A stretch of DNA of 64,000 bases from UMGS1519 sp050951005 (GTDB lineage: Bacteria; Actinomycetota; Coriobacteriia; Coriobacteriales; Eggerthellaceae), in contig JBMNIP010000004.1 in NCBI GenBank assembly GCA_050951005.1, forward strand, positions 310,001 through 374,000, in the 5' to 3' direction. Every line of letters starts with the position of its first letter. Within the stretch, counting starts at the first letter, position 1. Both the position numbers and the translations under genes were made by a program. The notes under the pieces are model-generated. The model saw nothing but the letters and a program-made list of their open reading frames with translations. It made no database searches and was not told the DNA's origin. Below are positions 49,772 through 59,944 of the stretch, in pieces.

Positions 49772-52527
49772 TGGCTGGCATGCGTGTACATGAACTGGCT
49801 AAGGAATTCGGGTTGTCCAGCAAGGAAATGCTCGACCGCTTGCGGGAACTGAAGATTCCGGCAAAGAGTCATGCCAGTGTCCTGAGCGATGCGAATGTCG
49901 AGAAGGCACGCAAGGCGCTTGCTGCCGAGGTTCCTGCTGCAGAGGATGGCTCCGAGGCACAGGCCGCCAAGACAGCGGCAGCGGCAGAGCAGGCCAAGAA
50001 GAAGGCAGCAGAAGAGGCAGCAAACCGCGCAGCGGTCGAAAAGGAACGTGCCATGCGCCAGGCCGAGCGCGAGCGCCGCGAGAAGAAACGCGCCGAGCAC
50101 AATGGGGAGGAACAGGCCGAATCCAAGAAGAAGGTTCCCGGACCCAAGGAGACCAAGCATACCGGTGCCTTTGCCGACCTGGAAGACCAGATCGAGAAGG
50201 AACGCAAGCGCGTTGCCCGCGAACGTGCCGAAGCGCAGGCCCAGGCTCGCGCGAAGGCGGCTGCCCGCGATGTGGCCAAGAAGCGGGCCGTGGAAGAGCG
50301 TTTGGCGGCGGCGCGGCATCATAAGAGCAGCGGCGGCTCGGGCAACGAGCACCATGAGGTAAAGCATATCCCCGTGCGCCATTCCTCCTTCGATAGCCTG
50401 TTGTCCCAGATCGAGCATGAGCGTACGCGTCTGGACGAGCAGAAGCAGCAGCAGGCCCAGCAACGGCAGAACGAGCGCCGCGGAGGCAAGAAGAAGGGCA
50501 AGCGCCAGCATAGCTTCGAGCCCGATGTCCCCGAGCTGGACGCCGCCGTCGCGCAGCAGCAGGATAGCGGCGAGGACCGCTACGCGCAGATGGCCGACCA
50601 TGCCGAGAAGCTGCAGCGCGACAAGGTGCTGGCCGAAGCCCGCGCAGCCGTCGCGGCTGCCAACCAGGGCAAGGGCGAGGGCCGTCGTAAGAAACGCAAG
50701 GAGAAGCGCCAGGCCGAGGCCCGCGAGCGGGCTGCCGAGCGCGCAATCGAAAAGGGCATCGATCCGGATTTGGCATTGGACTCCTCAGTTGTCGAGGTGC
50801 CGGAGGGCACAACGGTCGGCGAGTTCGCCGAACTGTTGAAGGTGCCGTCGAACGATATCGTCAAGCGCTTGTTCCTGTTGGGCAATCCCCTGACGCTGAC
50901 CCAGTCCATGTCGAACGACCTGATCGAGCTGATCGCCGACGATATGGGCCGCAAGGTGCGGGTGGTATCGCCCGAGGAAGAATACGCGGTCGTCTACCAT
51001 GATACCGAGGCGGATCTGAAACCGCGTCCGCCGGTGGTTACGGTCATGGGCCATGTCGACCACGGCAAGACCAGCCTGTTGGATGCCATCCGCTCCACCG
51101 GCGTTGCCGAGCGCGAGGCCGGCGGCATCACCCAACACATCGGCGCATCGGTGGTGTATATCAACGGACGCCAGATCACGTTCGTCGATACACCGGGCCA
51201 CGAGGCGTTCACAGCCATGCGTGCCCGCGGTGCCCAAATCACCGATATCGTCGTGTTGGTGGTTGCGGCAGACGATGGCGTCATGCCGCAGACCATCGAG
51301 GCCATCAACCACGCCAAGGCGGCCAAGGTGCCGATTGTGGTTGCGGTGAACAAGATCGATAAACCGGGCGCCGACCCCAACCGCGTGCGCCAGGAGCTGA
51401 CCGAGTACGGCATCATCCCCGAGGAATGGGGCGGAGACAACATGTTCGTCGACGTGTCTGCCAAGAAGCGCCTGAATATCGACGATCTGCTGGAAACCAT
51501 CCTGCTGCAGGCAGATGTGCTGGAGCTGAAGGCGAATCCAGATGCCGATGCCTCGGGCTTCGTCATCGAGTCGAAGCTGGACAAGGGGCGCGGTCCCGTG
51601 GCGACGGTGCTCGTGAACCGCGGTACCCTGCATCCGGGCGATGTCGTCGTGGCCGGCACGAGCCACGGCCGTGTCCGCGCGCTTATCAACCCGCACGGAG
51701 ACCGGGTGAAGGCGGCAAAGCCTGCCGACCCGGTGGAGATCCTCGGCCTGGACAGCGTCCCGACGGCCGGCGACGAGTTCCGGGTCTTCGAGAACGAACG
51801 CGACGCCCGCAACCTGGCAAACGACCGTGCCATGCGCGAACGTATGGCCGCGCAGAACAAGCGCGCGCACATGAGCCTGGACGAGCTGTTCAGCCGCATC
51901 GAGGAGGGCAAGCAGACCGATTTGAACCTGGTGTTGAAGGCCGATGTCCAGGGCTCCATCGAGGCGTTGGAAGACGCATTCTCGAAGATGGACCAGTCCG
52001 AGGTCAAGATCAACATCATCCACGCGGCTGTCGGCGGCATCACCGAGACCGACGTCACGTTGGCGGCGGCTTCCGATGCCATCATCATCGGCTTCAACGT
52101 CCGTCCCACCGGCAAGTCCAAGCAGCTGGCCGAGAAGGAGAAAGTCGATATCCGCCTGTACCGTGTGATCTACCAGGCCATCGAGGATATCAATGCGGCC
52201 CGTGTCGGCTTGCTGTCGCCCGATATCGTCGAAGAGGATACCGGCATCGCCGAGGTTCGCCAGACGTTCAACGTGCCGAAGGTCGGTACGGTTGCCGGTT
52301 GCTACATCACCGAGGGCGAGTTGAACCGCGACGACAAGGTCCGTATCGTCCGCGAGGGCACTATCATCTACGACGGCGTGCTCGGAAGCATGCGCCGTTT
52401 CAAGGATGACGTGAAGTCCGTCAAGCAGGGCTACGAATGCGGCCTGTCAATCGAGGGCTACCAGGACATCAAAGTCGGGGATACCATCGAAGGCTACCGT
52501 ACGGTCGAGGTCGAGCGCACCGAATAG
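49771..52527 (+). CDS. infB: Translation initiation factor IF-2
   Basis: A 918-residue GTPase that places fMet-tRNA on the 30S subunit. An IF2_N domain (MRVHELAKEFGLSSKEMLDRLRELKIPAKSHASVL) is followed by about 250 residues of Lys/Glu/Arg/Ala-rich charged helix. A second IF2_N-like part and the GTPase come next (VTVMGHVDHGKTSLLDAIRSTGV, GGITQHIGASVV, FVDTPGHEAFTAMRARGAQ, VAVNKIDKPGADPNRV). Domains II-IV end in SMRRFKDDVKSVKQGYECGLSIEGYQDIKVGDTIEGYRTVEVERTE. The ATG at 49771 follows GAAGGAG and overlaps the previous stop. Confidence 0.97.
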   Translation: MAGMRVHELAKEFGLSSKEMLDRLRELKIPAKSHASVLSDANVEKARKALAAEVPAAEDGSEAQAAKTAAAAEQAKKKAAEEAANRAAVEKERAMRQAERERREKKRAEHNGEEQAESKKKVPGPKETKHTGAFADLEDQIEKERKRVARERAEAQAQARAKAAARDVAKKRAVEERLAAARHHKSSGGSGNEHHEVKHIPVRHSSFDSLLSQIEHERTRLDEQKQQQAQQRQNERRGGKKKGKRQHSFEPDVPELDAAVAQQQDSGEDRYAQMADHAEKLQRDKVLAEARAAVAAANQGKGEGRRKKRKEKRQAEARERAAERAIEKGIDPDLALDSSVVEVPEGTTVGEFAELLKVPSNDIVKRLFLLGNPLTLTQSMSNDLIELIADDMGRKVRVVSPEEEYAVVYHDTEADLKPRPPVVTVMGHVDHGKTSLLDAIRSTGVAEREAGGITQHIGASVVYINGRQITFVDTPGHEAFTAMRARGAQITDIVVLVVAADDGVMPQTIEAINHAKAAKVPIVVAVNKIDKPGADPNRVRQELTEYGIIPEEWGGDNMFVDVSAKKRLNIDDLLETILLQADVLELKANPDADASGFVIESKLDKGRGPVATVLVNRGTLHPGDVVVAGTSHGRVRALINPHGDRVKAAKPADPVEILGLDSVPTAGDEFRVFENERDARNLANDRAMRERMAAQNKRAHMSLDELFSRIEEGKQTDLNLVLKADVQGSIEALEDAFSKMDQSEVKINIIHAAVGGITETDVTLAAASDAIIIGFNVRPTGKSKQLAEKEKVDIRLYRVIYQAIEDINAARVGLLSPDIVEEDTGIAEVRQTFNVPKVGTVAGCYITEGELNRDDKVRIVREGTIIYDGVLGSMRRFKDDVKSVKQGYECGLSIEGYQDIKVGDTIEGYRTVEVERTE

Positions 52528-52567
52528 GCGGGTACCGCCGAACGGTTCGACGGATAAGGAGCTTGCC

Positions 52568-52963
52568 ATGAAGCAGAATTCATCGAGCAGGAAGATCAAC
52601 CGCCAGGCGCGCGAGGTCATCTCGAACATCCTGCTGTTCGAGACCTCCGACCCCCGACTTAACGGAGTGACGGTTACCTCGTGCGAGGTCAGTTTCGATC
52701 GGAGCTATTGCAACGTGTTCTACACGGCCGATCCGGATGCCTACGACGAGGTGGCAGAGGCGTTCGAGAAGGCGGCGGGGCATATCCGCTCGCTGATGGC
52801 AAAACAGGTTGATTGGCGGGTGGCCCCGAAGCTGCGCTTCATGTTGGATGAGGCGGTTGACGAAGGCGGGCGTATCGATGCCGCCCTGCGCGCCGATGCG
52901 GAGCGGAATGCCAAACCGGTTATCGTGCCCGATCAGGAAGCGGAACATGAGGAGCGCATCTGA
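52568..52963 (+). CDS. rbfA: Ribosome-binding factor A
   Basis: A 131-residue KH-like factor for 16S 5' end maturation and cold adaptation. It has the family sequence RKINRQAREVISNILLFETSDPRLNGVTVTSCEVSFDRSYCNVFYTADPDAYDEVAEAFEKAAGHIRSLMAKQVDWRVAPKLRFMLDEAVDEGGRI. AAGGAG precedes the ATG. It is followed by a strong intercistronic hairpin. Confidence 0.95.
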   Translation: MKQNSSSRKINRQAREVISNILLFETSDPRLNGVTVTSCEVSFDRSYCNVFYTADPDAYDEVAEAFEKAAGHIRSLMAKQVDWRVAPKLRFMLDEAVDEGGRIDAALRADAERNAKPVIVPDQEAEHEERI

Positions 52964-53001
52964 AGCGGGCGGTGTTTGCCCGTGGATACGTATCAGGCAA
53001 T

Positions 53002-53036
53002 CTGCCTATCGGTTGTCGGGCACAGCCGATAGGCGG
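53002..53036 (+). repeat. 15-bp intercistronic hairpin between rbfA and nrnA-like gene
   Basis: CTGCCTATCGGTTGT pairs with 53022-53036 over 15 positions (two G-T) around CGGGC. No T-run follows, so it is more likely an RNA processing or stability element than a terminator. Its position supports the later start chosen for the next gene. Confidence 0.6.
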
Positions 53037-53070
53037 TCGCCATATATTGAGGAAAGAGGCCGAAGCAATC

Positions 53071-54093
53071 GTGGTTGCCAACGAATCGACGAACACCGAT
53101 CTGCCGACTATCGCGCAAGCTCTGCAAGACCATGAATCGTTTGCCATCTGCGGTCATGTGAATCCCGACGGGGATTGCCTGGGATCGATGCTGGCCCTGG
53201 GCGGGGCCCTGCGAGCGATGGGCAAGCAAGTGGATTGCCTGCTGGTGGAGGATACCCCGGTTGAAGAGGGGCTCCACTTCATACCGGGATTCGACGGGCT
53301 GATACCGGCACCGTCCTATACCGGTTCGCCAGAGGTCTTCATCACCGTGGATGTGGCTATGGATTCGCGCATCGGGGTCTGTGCGGATTTCCGTGCGGCA
53401 GCCGATTTGACCATCACGGTCGATCATCACCGCGTCAAGGCCCTCTATTCCCAACTGAGCTATGTGGATCCCGATGCCCCGGCAGCTTGCCTGATCATCT
53501 GGGATCTGATAAAGCTTCTGCCGTTGGACGTTACCCCCGATATCGCACTATGCGCCTATACCGGATTGATGACGGATACCGGGCGCTTCCAGTACCAGAA
53601 CACGACTGCTGCCGCCTATCGGGCCGCTGCCGAAATGGTGGAGGCGGGCGTCGAGCCCGACCTGCCGGCGCGCGAGGTGTTTCAGAGCCGTAGCATGGCC
53701 TCCCTTGCGTTGGAGGGCCGTCTGATCGAGCGCATGCAGCTGCTCTATGGCAACCGCTTCTCGTTCTCCTATATCACCCGTCAGGATTTCGACGAATTTC
53801 ATGCGACGAAAGCCGATGCCGAACCGCTGGTCGATACGTTGCGTGCGGTTCGCGGTGTGCAGATTGCCTGCATACTGAAGGCCCAACCTGACAATGTCGT
53901 CCGTGGCAGCCTGCGTGCGAAAACCGACGCCGATGTTTCCATCATCGCCCGCAGGCTGGGAGGCGGCGGCCATACGGCAGCTGCCGGATTCACGTTCGAT
54001 GGAACCCTGGAAGCGGCTATCGATGCGGTCAAACGCGAGGTCGGCGAAGTTTTCGCAGACCTCGATGCCAACACCGGGTCCGAGGACCGCTAA
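53071..54093 (+). CDS. DHH/DHHA1 phosphoesterase, NrnA-like (nanoRNase / pAp phosphatase)
   Basis: A 340-residue DHH-family enzyme. Metal-binding motifs are FAICGHVNPDGDCLGSMLALG (motif I), FITVDVAMDSRIG (II), TITVDHHRV (III, DHH) and YTGLMTDTGRFQYQNT (IV). The DHHA1 domain ends with RRLGGGGHTAAAGFTFDGTLEAAIDAV. NrnA proteins degrade 2-5 base RNAs and remove the 3' phosphate of pAp. The GTG at 53071 is preferred over the reading from 52972, since the latter would translate through the hairpin. The site between rbfA and truB is conserved for nrnA. Confidence 0.93.
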   Translation: MVANESTNTDLPTIAQALQDHESFAICGHVNPDGDCLGSMLALGGALRAMGKQVDCLLVEDTPVEEGLHFIPGFDGLIPAPSYTGSPEVFITVDVAMDSRIGVCADFRAAADLTITVDHHRVKALYSQLSYVDPDAPAACLIIWDLIKLLPLDVTPDIALCAYTGLMTDTGRFQYQNTTAAAYRAAAEMVEAGVEPDLPAREVFQSRSMASLALEGRLIERMQLLYGNRFSFSYITRQDFDEFHATKADAEPLVDTLRAVRGVQIACILKAQPDNVVRGSLRAKTDADVSIIARRLGGGGHTAAAGFTFDGTLEAAIDAVKREVGEVFADLDANTGSEDR

Positions 54094-54101
54094 TCGCTGC
54101 G

Positions 54102-55148
54102 ATGGGCAAAGCAAAGAGGGGAGCTTCGGGACTCTCGTTCGTCGTCGGCATCGATAAGCCGGCAGGCATGAGCTCGCACGATGTGGTGAACCGGTGCCGC
54201 CGCATCTTCGGCGAACGGCGGGTGGGACATACCGGCACGCTGGATCCGCTCGCTTCTGGAGCGCTTATGATCTGCGTGGGGCCGGCAACCCGCCTCGATG
54301 CGTACCTGCAGACGGATACGAAAGAATACGATGCGCGTATTGTATTCGGCAGCGCGACCGACACCGACGATGCGGCGGGCACCGTGATCCGCACCGCTCC
54401 CGTTCCGGCGGAGCTCTTCGACGAGTCTTTCGCCTCGCGGAAGATTGCGGCATTGGTCGGCAACCACAATCAGATTCCGCCGCTCTATTCGGCCATCAAG
54501 GTCGACGGCGTGAAGGGGTACGAAGCTGCGCGCCAAGGCAGGGTCATCGAATTGGCGCCCCGCGCCATCGCCGTGCTCTCCTCGGCGTTTCTCGCAATGG
54601 GGCTGGCAGATGACGGCTCGCTGTTCTGGGATGCGCACTTCGCGGTCTCCAAGGGCACCTATATTCGCAGCTTGGCCCGCGACCTGGGCCGTTCGCTTTC
54701 GACCGAAGCCCATTTGGGCGCATTGCGGCGAACCCGTTGTGGCGGATTGTCCCTTGACGACTGCGTCAGCCTCGATGCGTTGGAGGAGAATCCGCGAATC
54801 GGGTGGCTCGATCCGGTTTCGCTTTTGGGCAGACGTGTCCTCTTCGCGGACGCGGTGCAGGCCAAAGCGGTTGCCAACGGGGGATTCCTTCTGCTGCCAG
54901 CTCCGAGAATCCATGGAGGGCGGGCATCCCTGTATTCGGTGGATGAGAGTCGGCCCCTGGCCCAAGACGGCGGCTGCCTGTGCGTCGCGCATGTGCATCC
55001 CGATTTGCGTCCGCCTGAGCAAGGGGAGATAATCTCGGTCGTTTCCGATAACAAATTGGTAGCATTGTACGCATACGAAAGTGAGCGGAGCGCCCTGCGT
55101 CCGCGCTGTGTGTTTTCTCAAGGAGTGAGCCGTGGGAGCGATATATAA
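54102..55148 (+). CDS. truB: tRNA pseudouridine(55) synthase TruB
   Basis: A 348-residue enzyme forming pseudouridine 55 in the T-loop of all elongator tRNAs. It has GIDKPAGMSSHDVVNRCRRIFGERRVGHTGTLDPLASGALMICVG with the catalytic Asp in HTGTLDP, and SKGTYIRSLARDLGRSLSTEAHLGALRRTRCGG. The C-terminal portion is a PUA-like domain. The start lacks a clear ribosome binding site and may rely on coupling to the gene nine bases upstream. It overlaps ribF by 17 bases. Confidence 0.95.
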   Translation: MGKAKRGASGLSFVVGIDKPAGMSSHDVVNRCRRIFGERRVGHTGTLDPLASGALMICVGPATRLDAYLQTDTKEYDARIVFGSATDTDDAAGTVIRTAPVPAELFDESFASRKIAALVGNHNQIPPLYSAIKVDGVKGYEAARQGRVIELAPRAIAVLSSAFLAMGLADDGSLFWDAHFAVSKGTYIRSLARDLGRSLSTEAHLGALRRTRCGGLSLDDCVSLDALEENPRIGWLDPVSLLGRRVLFADAVQAKAVANGGFLLLPAPRIHGGRASLYSVDESRPLAQDGGCLCVAHVHPDLRPPEQGEIISVVSDNKLVALYAYESERSALRPRCVFSQGVSRGSDI

Positions 55149-56055
55149 GCTGGACGAGGCATTGGCCGGTGGAGTGCTCAAGGACGCCTCATGCACATTC
55201 GGGGTCTTCGATGGGTTTCATGTGGGGCATCAGTACCTGGTACAGCAGGCTATCGAAACGAATGACGTCAAAGGCGCGAAGAGCGTCGCCATCACGTTCG
55301 ATATCGATCCGGATGAGGTCTTCCATCCCGATCGCCTGAGGAAGCTGGTCCGCAATGCCGACCGTATCGATATGCTGTGCGAAAGCGGCATCGATGCGGT
55401 GGTTGTGATCCCCTTCACGCCCGATTTTTATTCCCTGTCCCCAGATGCGTTCCTGGAAAGCACCTTTGCCCAGAATGTGCCGGCTCATCTGCATGTGGGC
55501 GAGGATTTCCGGTTCGGTGCACGGGCTGCCGGCACGGTGGACGATCTGAAACGGTGGGCGAGCGTCTGCGGGTGCCAGATCCATGCGCATCATCTGGTGT
55601 CTGCCGATGGCAAGCCGATTACGGCAACGCGCATCCGCAAGCTGCTCCATGACTGCAAGATCCAGGAGGCCAATCGCCTCCTCGGCCGTCCGTACTTCCT
55701 GCGCGAAACCGTCCATGCGGGGCGCGGGGAGGGTGCCGACATGGGATTCCGCACTGCCAATCTGATCGTTGCCGAGCACGATCTGACGTTGGGCGAGGGC
55801 GTGTATGCCGCTTATGCCACGGTCAATGGCACGAAATGCAAGGCGGCCGTTTCGGTGGGGGTTTCTCCGACTTTCGAGGACCGGACGGTGGCGAACGTCG
55901 AGGTGCACATCCTGGATTTCGATGCCGACTTGGTGGGGAAGGCTATCAAGGTCGAATTCATGGAATTCCTGCGCCCGATGATCAAGTTCGATGACGTCGA
56001 CGAGCTTATCGCTGCCGTGAAGGCAAACATCGAATGGGTGCGCACGAATCTGTAG
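55132..56055 (+). CDS. ribF: Bifunctional riboflavin kinase/FAD synthetase
   Basis: A 307-residue enzyme giving FMN, then FAD, from riboflavin and ATP. The N-terminal FAD synthetase domain has FGVFDGFHVGHQYLVQQAI and VGEDFRFGARAAGTVDDL, and the C-terminal kinase domain has LLGRPYFLRETVHAGRGEGADMGFRTANL, with changes from the usual G..V..G..RG..LGFPTAN, then AAVSVGVSPTFEDRTVANVEVHILDFDADLVGKAIKVEFMEFLRPMIKFD. The start is a GTG after AAGGAG. The truB-ribF pair is widespread. Confidence 0.96.
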   Translation: MGAIYKLDEALAGGVLKDASCTFGVFDGFHVGHQYLVQQAIETNDVKGAKSVAITFDIDPDEVFHPDRLRKLVRNADRIDMLCESGIDAVVVIPFTPDFYSLSPDAFLESTFAQNVPAHLHVGEDFRFGARAAGTVDDLKRWASVCGCQIHAHHLVSADGKPITATRIRKLLHDCKIQEANRLLGRPYFLRETVHAGRGEGADMGFRTANLIVAEHDLTLGEGVYAAYATVNGTKCKAAVSVGVSPTFEDRTVANVEVHILDFDADLVGKAIKVEFMEFLRPMIKFDDVDELIAAVKANIEWVRTNL

Positions 56056-56113
56056 AAGCCATGACGATGCCGTTGCTGGCAGCCGTCGGCAGCGTCGATG
56101 AGGGCCATATGAA

Positions 56114-56140
56114 AAATTGTCGTACGGCTTAAGACAATTT
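56114..56140. promoter_or_regulatory. Inverted repeat upstream of membrane pyrophosphatase
   Basis: AAATTGTC (56114-56121) and GACAATTT (56133-56140) are perfect complements with an 11-base spacer, and a TACAAT hexamer (56145-56150) follows. This may be an operator at the hppA promoter, within a 282-base leader. Confidence 0.4.
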
Positions 56141-56337
56141 CACGTACAATGCCACGTAGTGTGTCCAATGCGGAAATGGGCTCGCACGCTGCCGAACGGG
56201 CACGGACCTGCGAAATCCGTCTCTGCTGTCGAACCGACCGTCCTTTGGGAGCAAGCGCAAAAGGGAGCGATTGCTCGCGGAGGCCGCTTTCCGTCCGTTG
56301 GATTCACCGGTAAGGCATATCTATCAAGGAGGGTAAA

Positions 56338-58461
<2,124 letters not shown>

Positions 58462-58807
58462 CCCGATCCCTTGCACTGCCCATTCGGCAGTCCGGCTGTA
58501 TACAGGCGAAAACCCGCCTCTCCCTTCCGGGAGGGCGGGTTTTCTTCAGTTGGAGTTAAGGTTTGAGCTATCGTTGAGAATTTCTTCCAGGCATCCTGTA
58601 TCCCTGAGCCGGTAAGTCGTATCATGCTCTAACGGCGCATGCGCAAGCAATGCGCCTTCGGCTTTTCTGCGGCCTGCGCACATAGCTGCAAGCTGCCCGA
58701 TGAATGGTATCCGGCAAGTGCGGGATTCCATCGGATAGGGCGGCAGGACGGCTCGAAAATGCCGAAAGGGTAATGCCTGCACAAGGGAAAGGTTGGCTGG
58801 AAACGCG
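58462..58807. other. Intergenic region after hppA
   Basis: About 345 bases. It contains the strong hppA terminator at its left end; the rest (58560-58790) shows no gene, RNA or clear promoter that I can support. Confidence 0.5.
58509..58546 (+). terminator. Rho-independent terminator after hppA
   Basis: AAAACCCGCC-T-CTCCC pairs with GGGAGGGCGGGTTTT (15 pairs, one bulged T, TTCC loop), ending in TTTTCTT. Confidence 0.92.
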
Positions 58808-59416
58808 ATGGGCCCATCGGATTTCGCAGGGATGTTGAATGTGCTGATACCGCTTCTGATCGTAGCGGCGATTGCCATCCTGTATCTTCGGCGAGGATGG
58901 ACCGAGCGTACCGGGCTGCGGTCCGAGATGAAAAACCTTTCCGGCAACGCGTATTCCGTATTGGACCACCCGGGTCTGCGTACCGACGAGGGGATTGTGA
59001 CCGTGGACTACTGCATCGTGTCGGTCTATGGTATCTTCCTACTGGTCATCGACAATTTCAAAGGGCGCGTGTCAGGTGGGGAGGAAAACGACAACTGGAC
59101 GCTGTCGTCCCATGGCCGCACCGAGACGGTGGGCAATCCGCTGAAGCGCACCGAGGCATTTTCCCATGCGCTTGCCAAGGTGCTGTCCGACTATCGCTAT
59201 CCCGATCCGATTGCCATCGTCGCGTATCCGACCGGTACCGTGCTCGATGTCAAATCCACCCAGCATGTCACCTACCTCTCCAAGGTGCTTGGCATCGTGA
59301 AAAGCTACCGTACTGCACGCCTGACGTTCTCCCAGGCATCCGGCATTACCGTGGCGCTTCAGTATGCGGACGTCAACAACAAAGCGGATGACGAGGTCCT
59401 CTCTGATATGATGTAG
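58808..59416 (+). CDS. Membrane-anchored NERD (nuclease-related) domain protein
   Basis: A 202-residue protein with one N-terminal membrane helix (residues about 8-27, AGMLNVLIPLLIVAAIAILYL). The cytoplasmic part resembles a NERD domain: SVLDHPGLRTDEGIVTVDYCIVSVYGIFLLVIDNFKGRVSGGEENDNWTL, NPLKRTEAFSHALAKVL and PIAIVAYPTGTVLDVKS. NERD domains are related to Holliday-junction-type nucleases, yet the catalytic E/D-x-K is loosely represented here (VIDNFKG). The start at 58808 is an ATG; a TTG at 58793 is possible. Function unknown. Confidence 0.75.
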   Translation: MGPSDFAGMLNVLIPLLIVAAIAILYLRRGWTERTGLRSEMKNLSGNAYSVLDHPGLRTDEGIVTVDYCIVSVYGIFLLVIDNFKGRVSGGEENDNWTLSSHGRTETVGNPLKRTEAFSHALAKVLSDYRYPDPIAIVAYPTGTVLDVKSTQHVTYLSKVLGIVKSYRTARLTFSQASGITVALQYADVNNKADDEVLSDMM

Positions 59417-59421
59417 AAAAC

Positions 59422-59442
59422 GCGCACCCGGTTCGGGTGCGC
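59422..59442 (+). repeat. 9-bp hairpin between NERD and stress protein genes
   Basis: GCGCACCCG and CGGGTGCGC are perfect complements with a GTT loop. It follows the NERD stop by five bases and comes 20 bases before the next start. With no T-run, its role is unclear. Confidence 0.45.
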
Positions 59443-59463
59443 ATACGGGAGGATGGACGGCTC

Positions 59464-59940
59464 ATGCATCAGAACATCATGGTTTCCTACGATGGCTCCG
59501 AGGAATCGGTTCATGCGCTGGAAGAGGCGAAGGAGCTCTTAGCCGGCTCCGAAGACATGACGCTGAGCATCGTGCAGGTTATCAGCGACAAGGAGATCGA
59601 GGCTCCGATAGAAATGGGCTGGTATGGAACCATGACCGAGTACCAGACCATCGATCCGGCCGTGGTCGCCAAACTGCACGACAAGCTGGTAACGACCAAG
59701 CGTGCGGCCCTACATGACGAGCTGGATCGCTATGTGTCAAACCTGCCCAACAAAGTCGGGTTCCACATCGAGCCCCAGACGGCTTCCATTGCCGATAGCC
59801 TCATCGATTTTGCCGAGCATCACGATATCGACCTGATTGTCATGGGGTGCCGAGGCCTGGGTGCTATCCGCGGGGTGCTGGGAAGCGTCAGCTACGCGGT
59901 GCTGCGATCGGCCAAGGTTCCCGTCCTGATTGTGAAATAG
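59464..59940 (+). CDS. Universal stress protein (UspA family)
   Basis: A 158-residue single Usp domain. It starts HQNIMVSYDGSEESVHALEEAKEL and ends with the ATP-binding segment DLIVMGCRGLGAIRGVLGSVSYAVLRSAKVPVLIVK (G-x2-G-x9-G-S pattern), so it probably binds ATP. The ATG at 59464 follows GGGAGG; an upstream in-frame start at 59437 overlaps the hairpin. dnaG begins four bases after its stop. Confidence 0.92.
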   Translation: MHQNIMVSYDGSEESVHALEEAKELLAGSEDMTLSIVQVISDKEIEAPIEMGWYGTMTEYQTIDPAVVAKLHDKLVTTKRAALHDELDRYVSNLPNKVGFHIEPQTASIADSLIDFAEHHDIDLIVMGCRGLGAIRGVLGSVSYAVLRSAKVPVLIVK

Positions 59941-59944
59941 CCAG

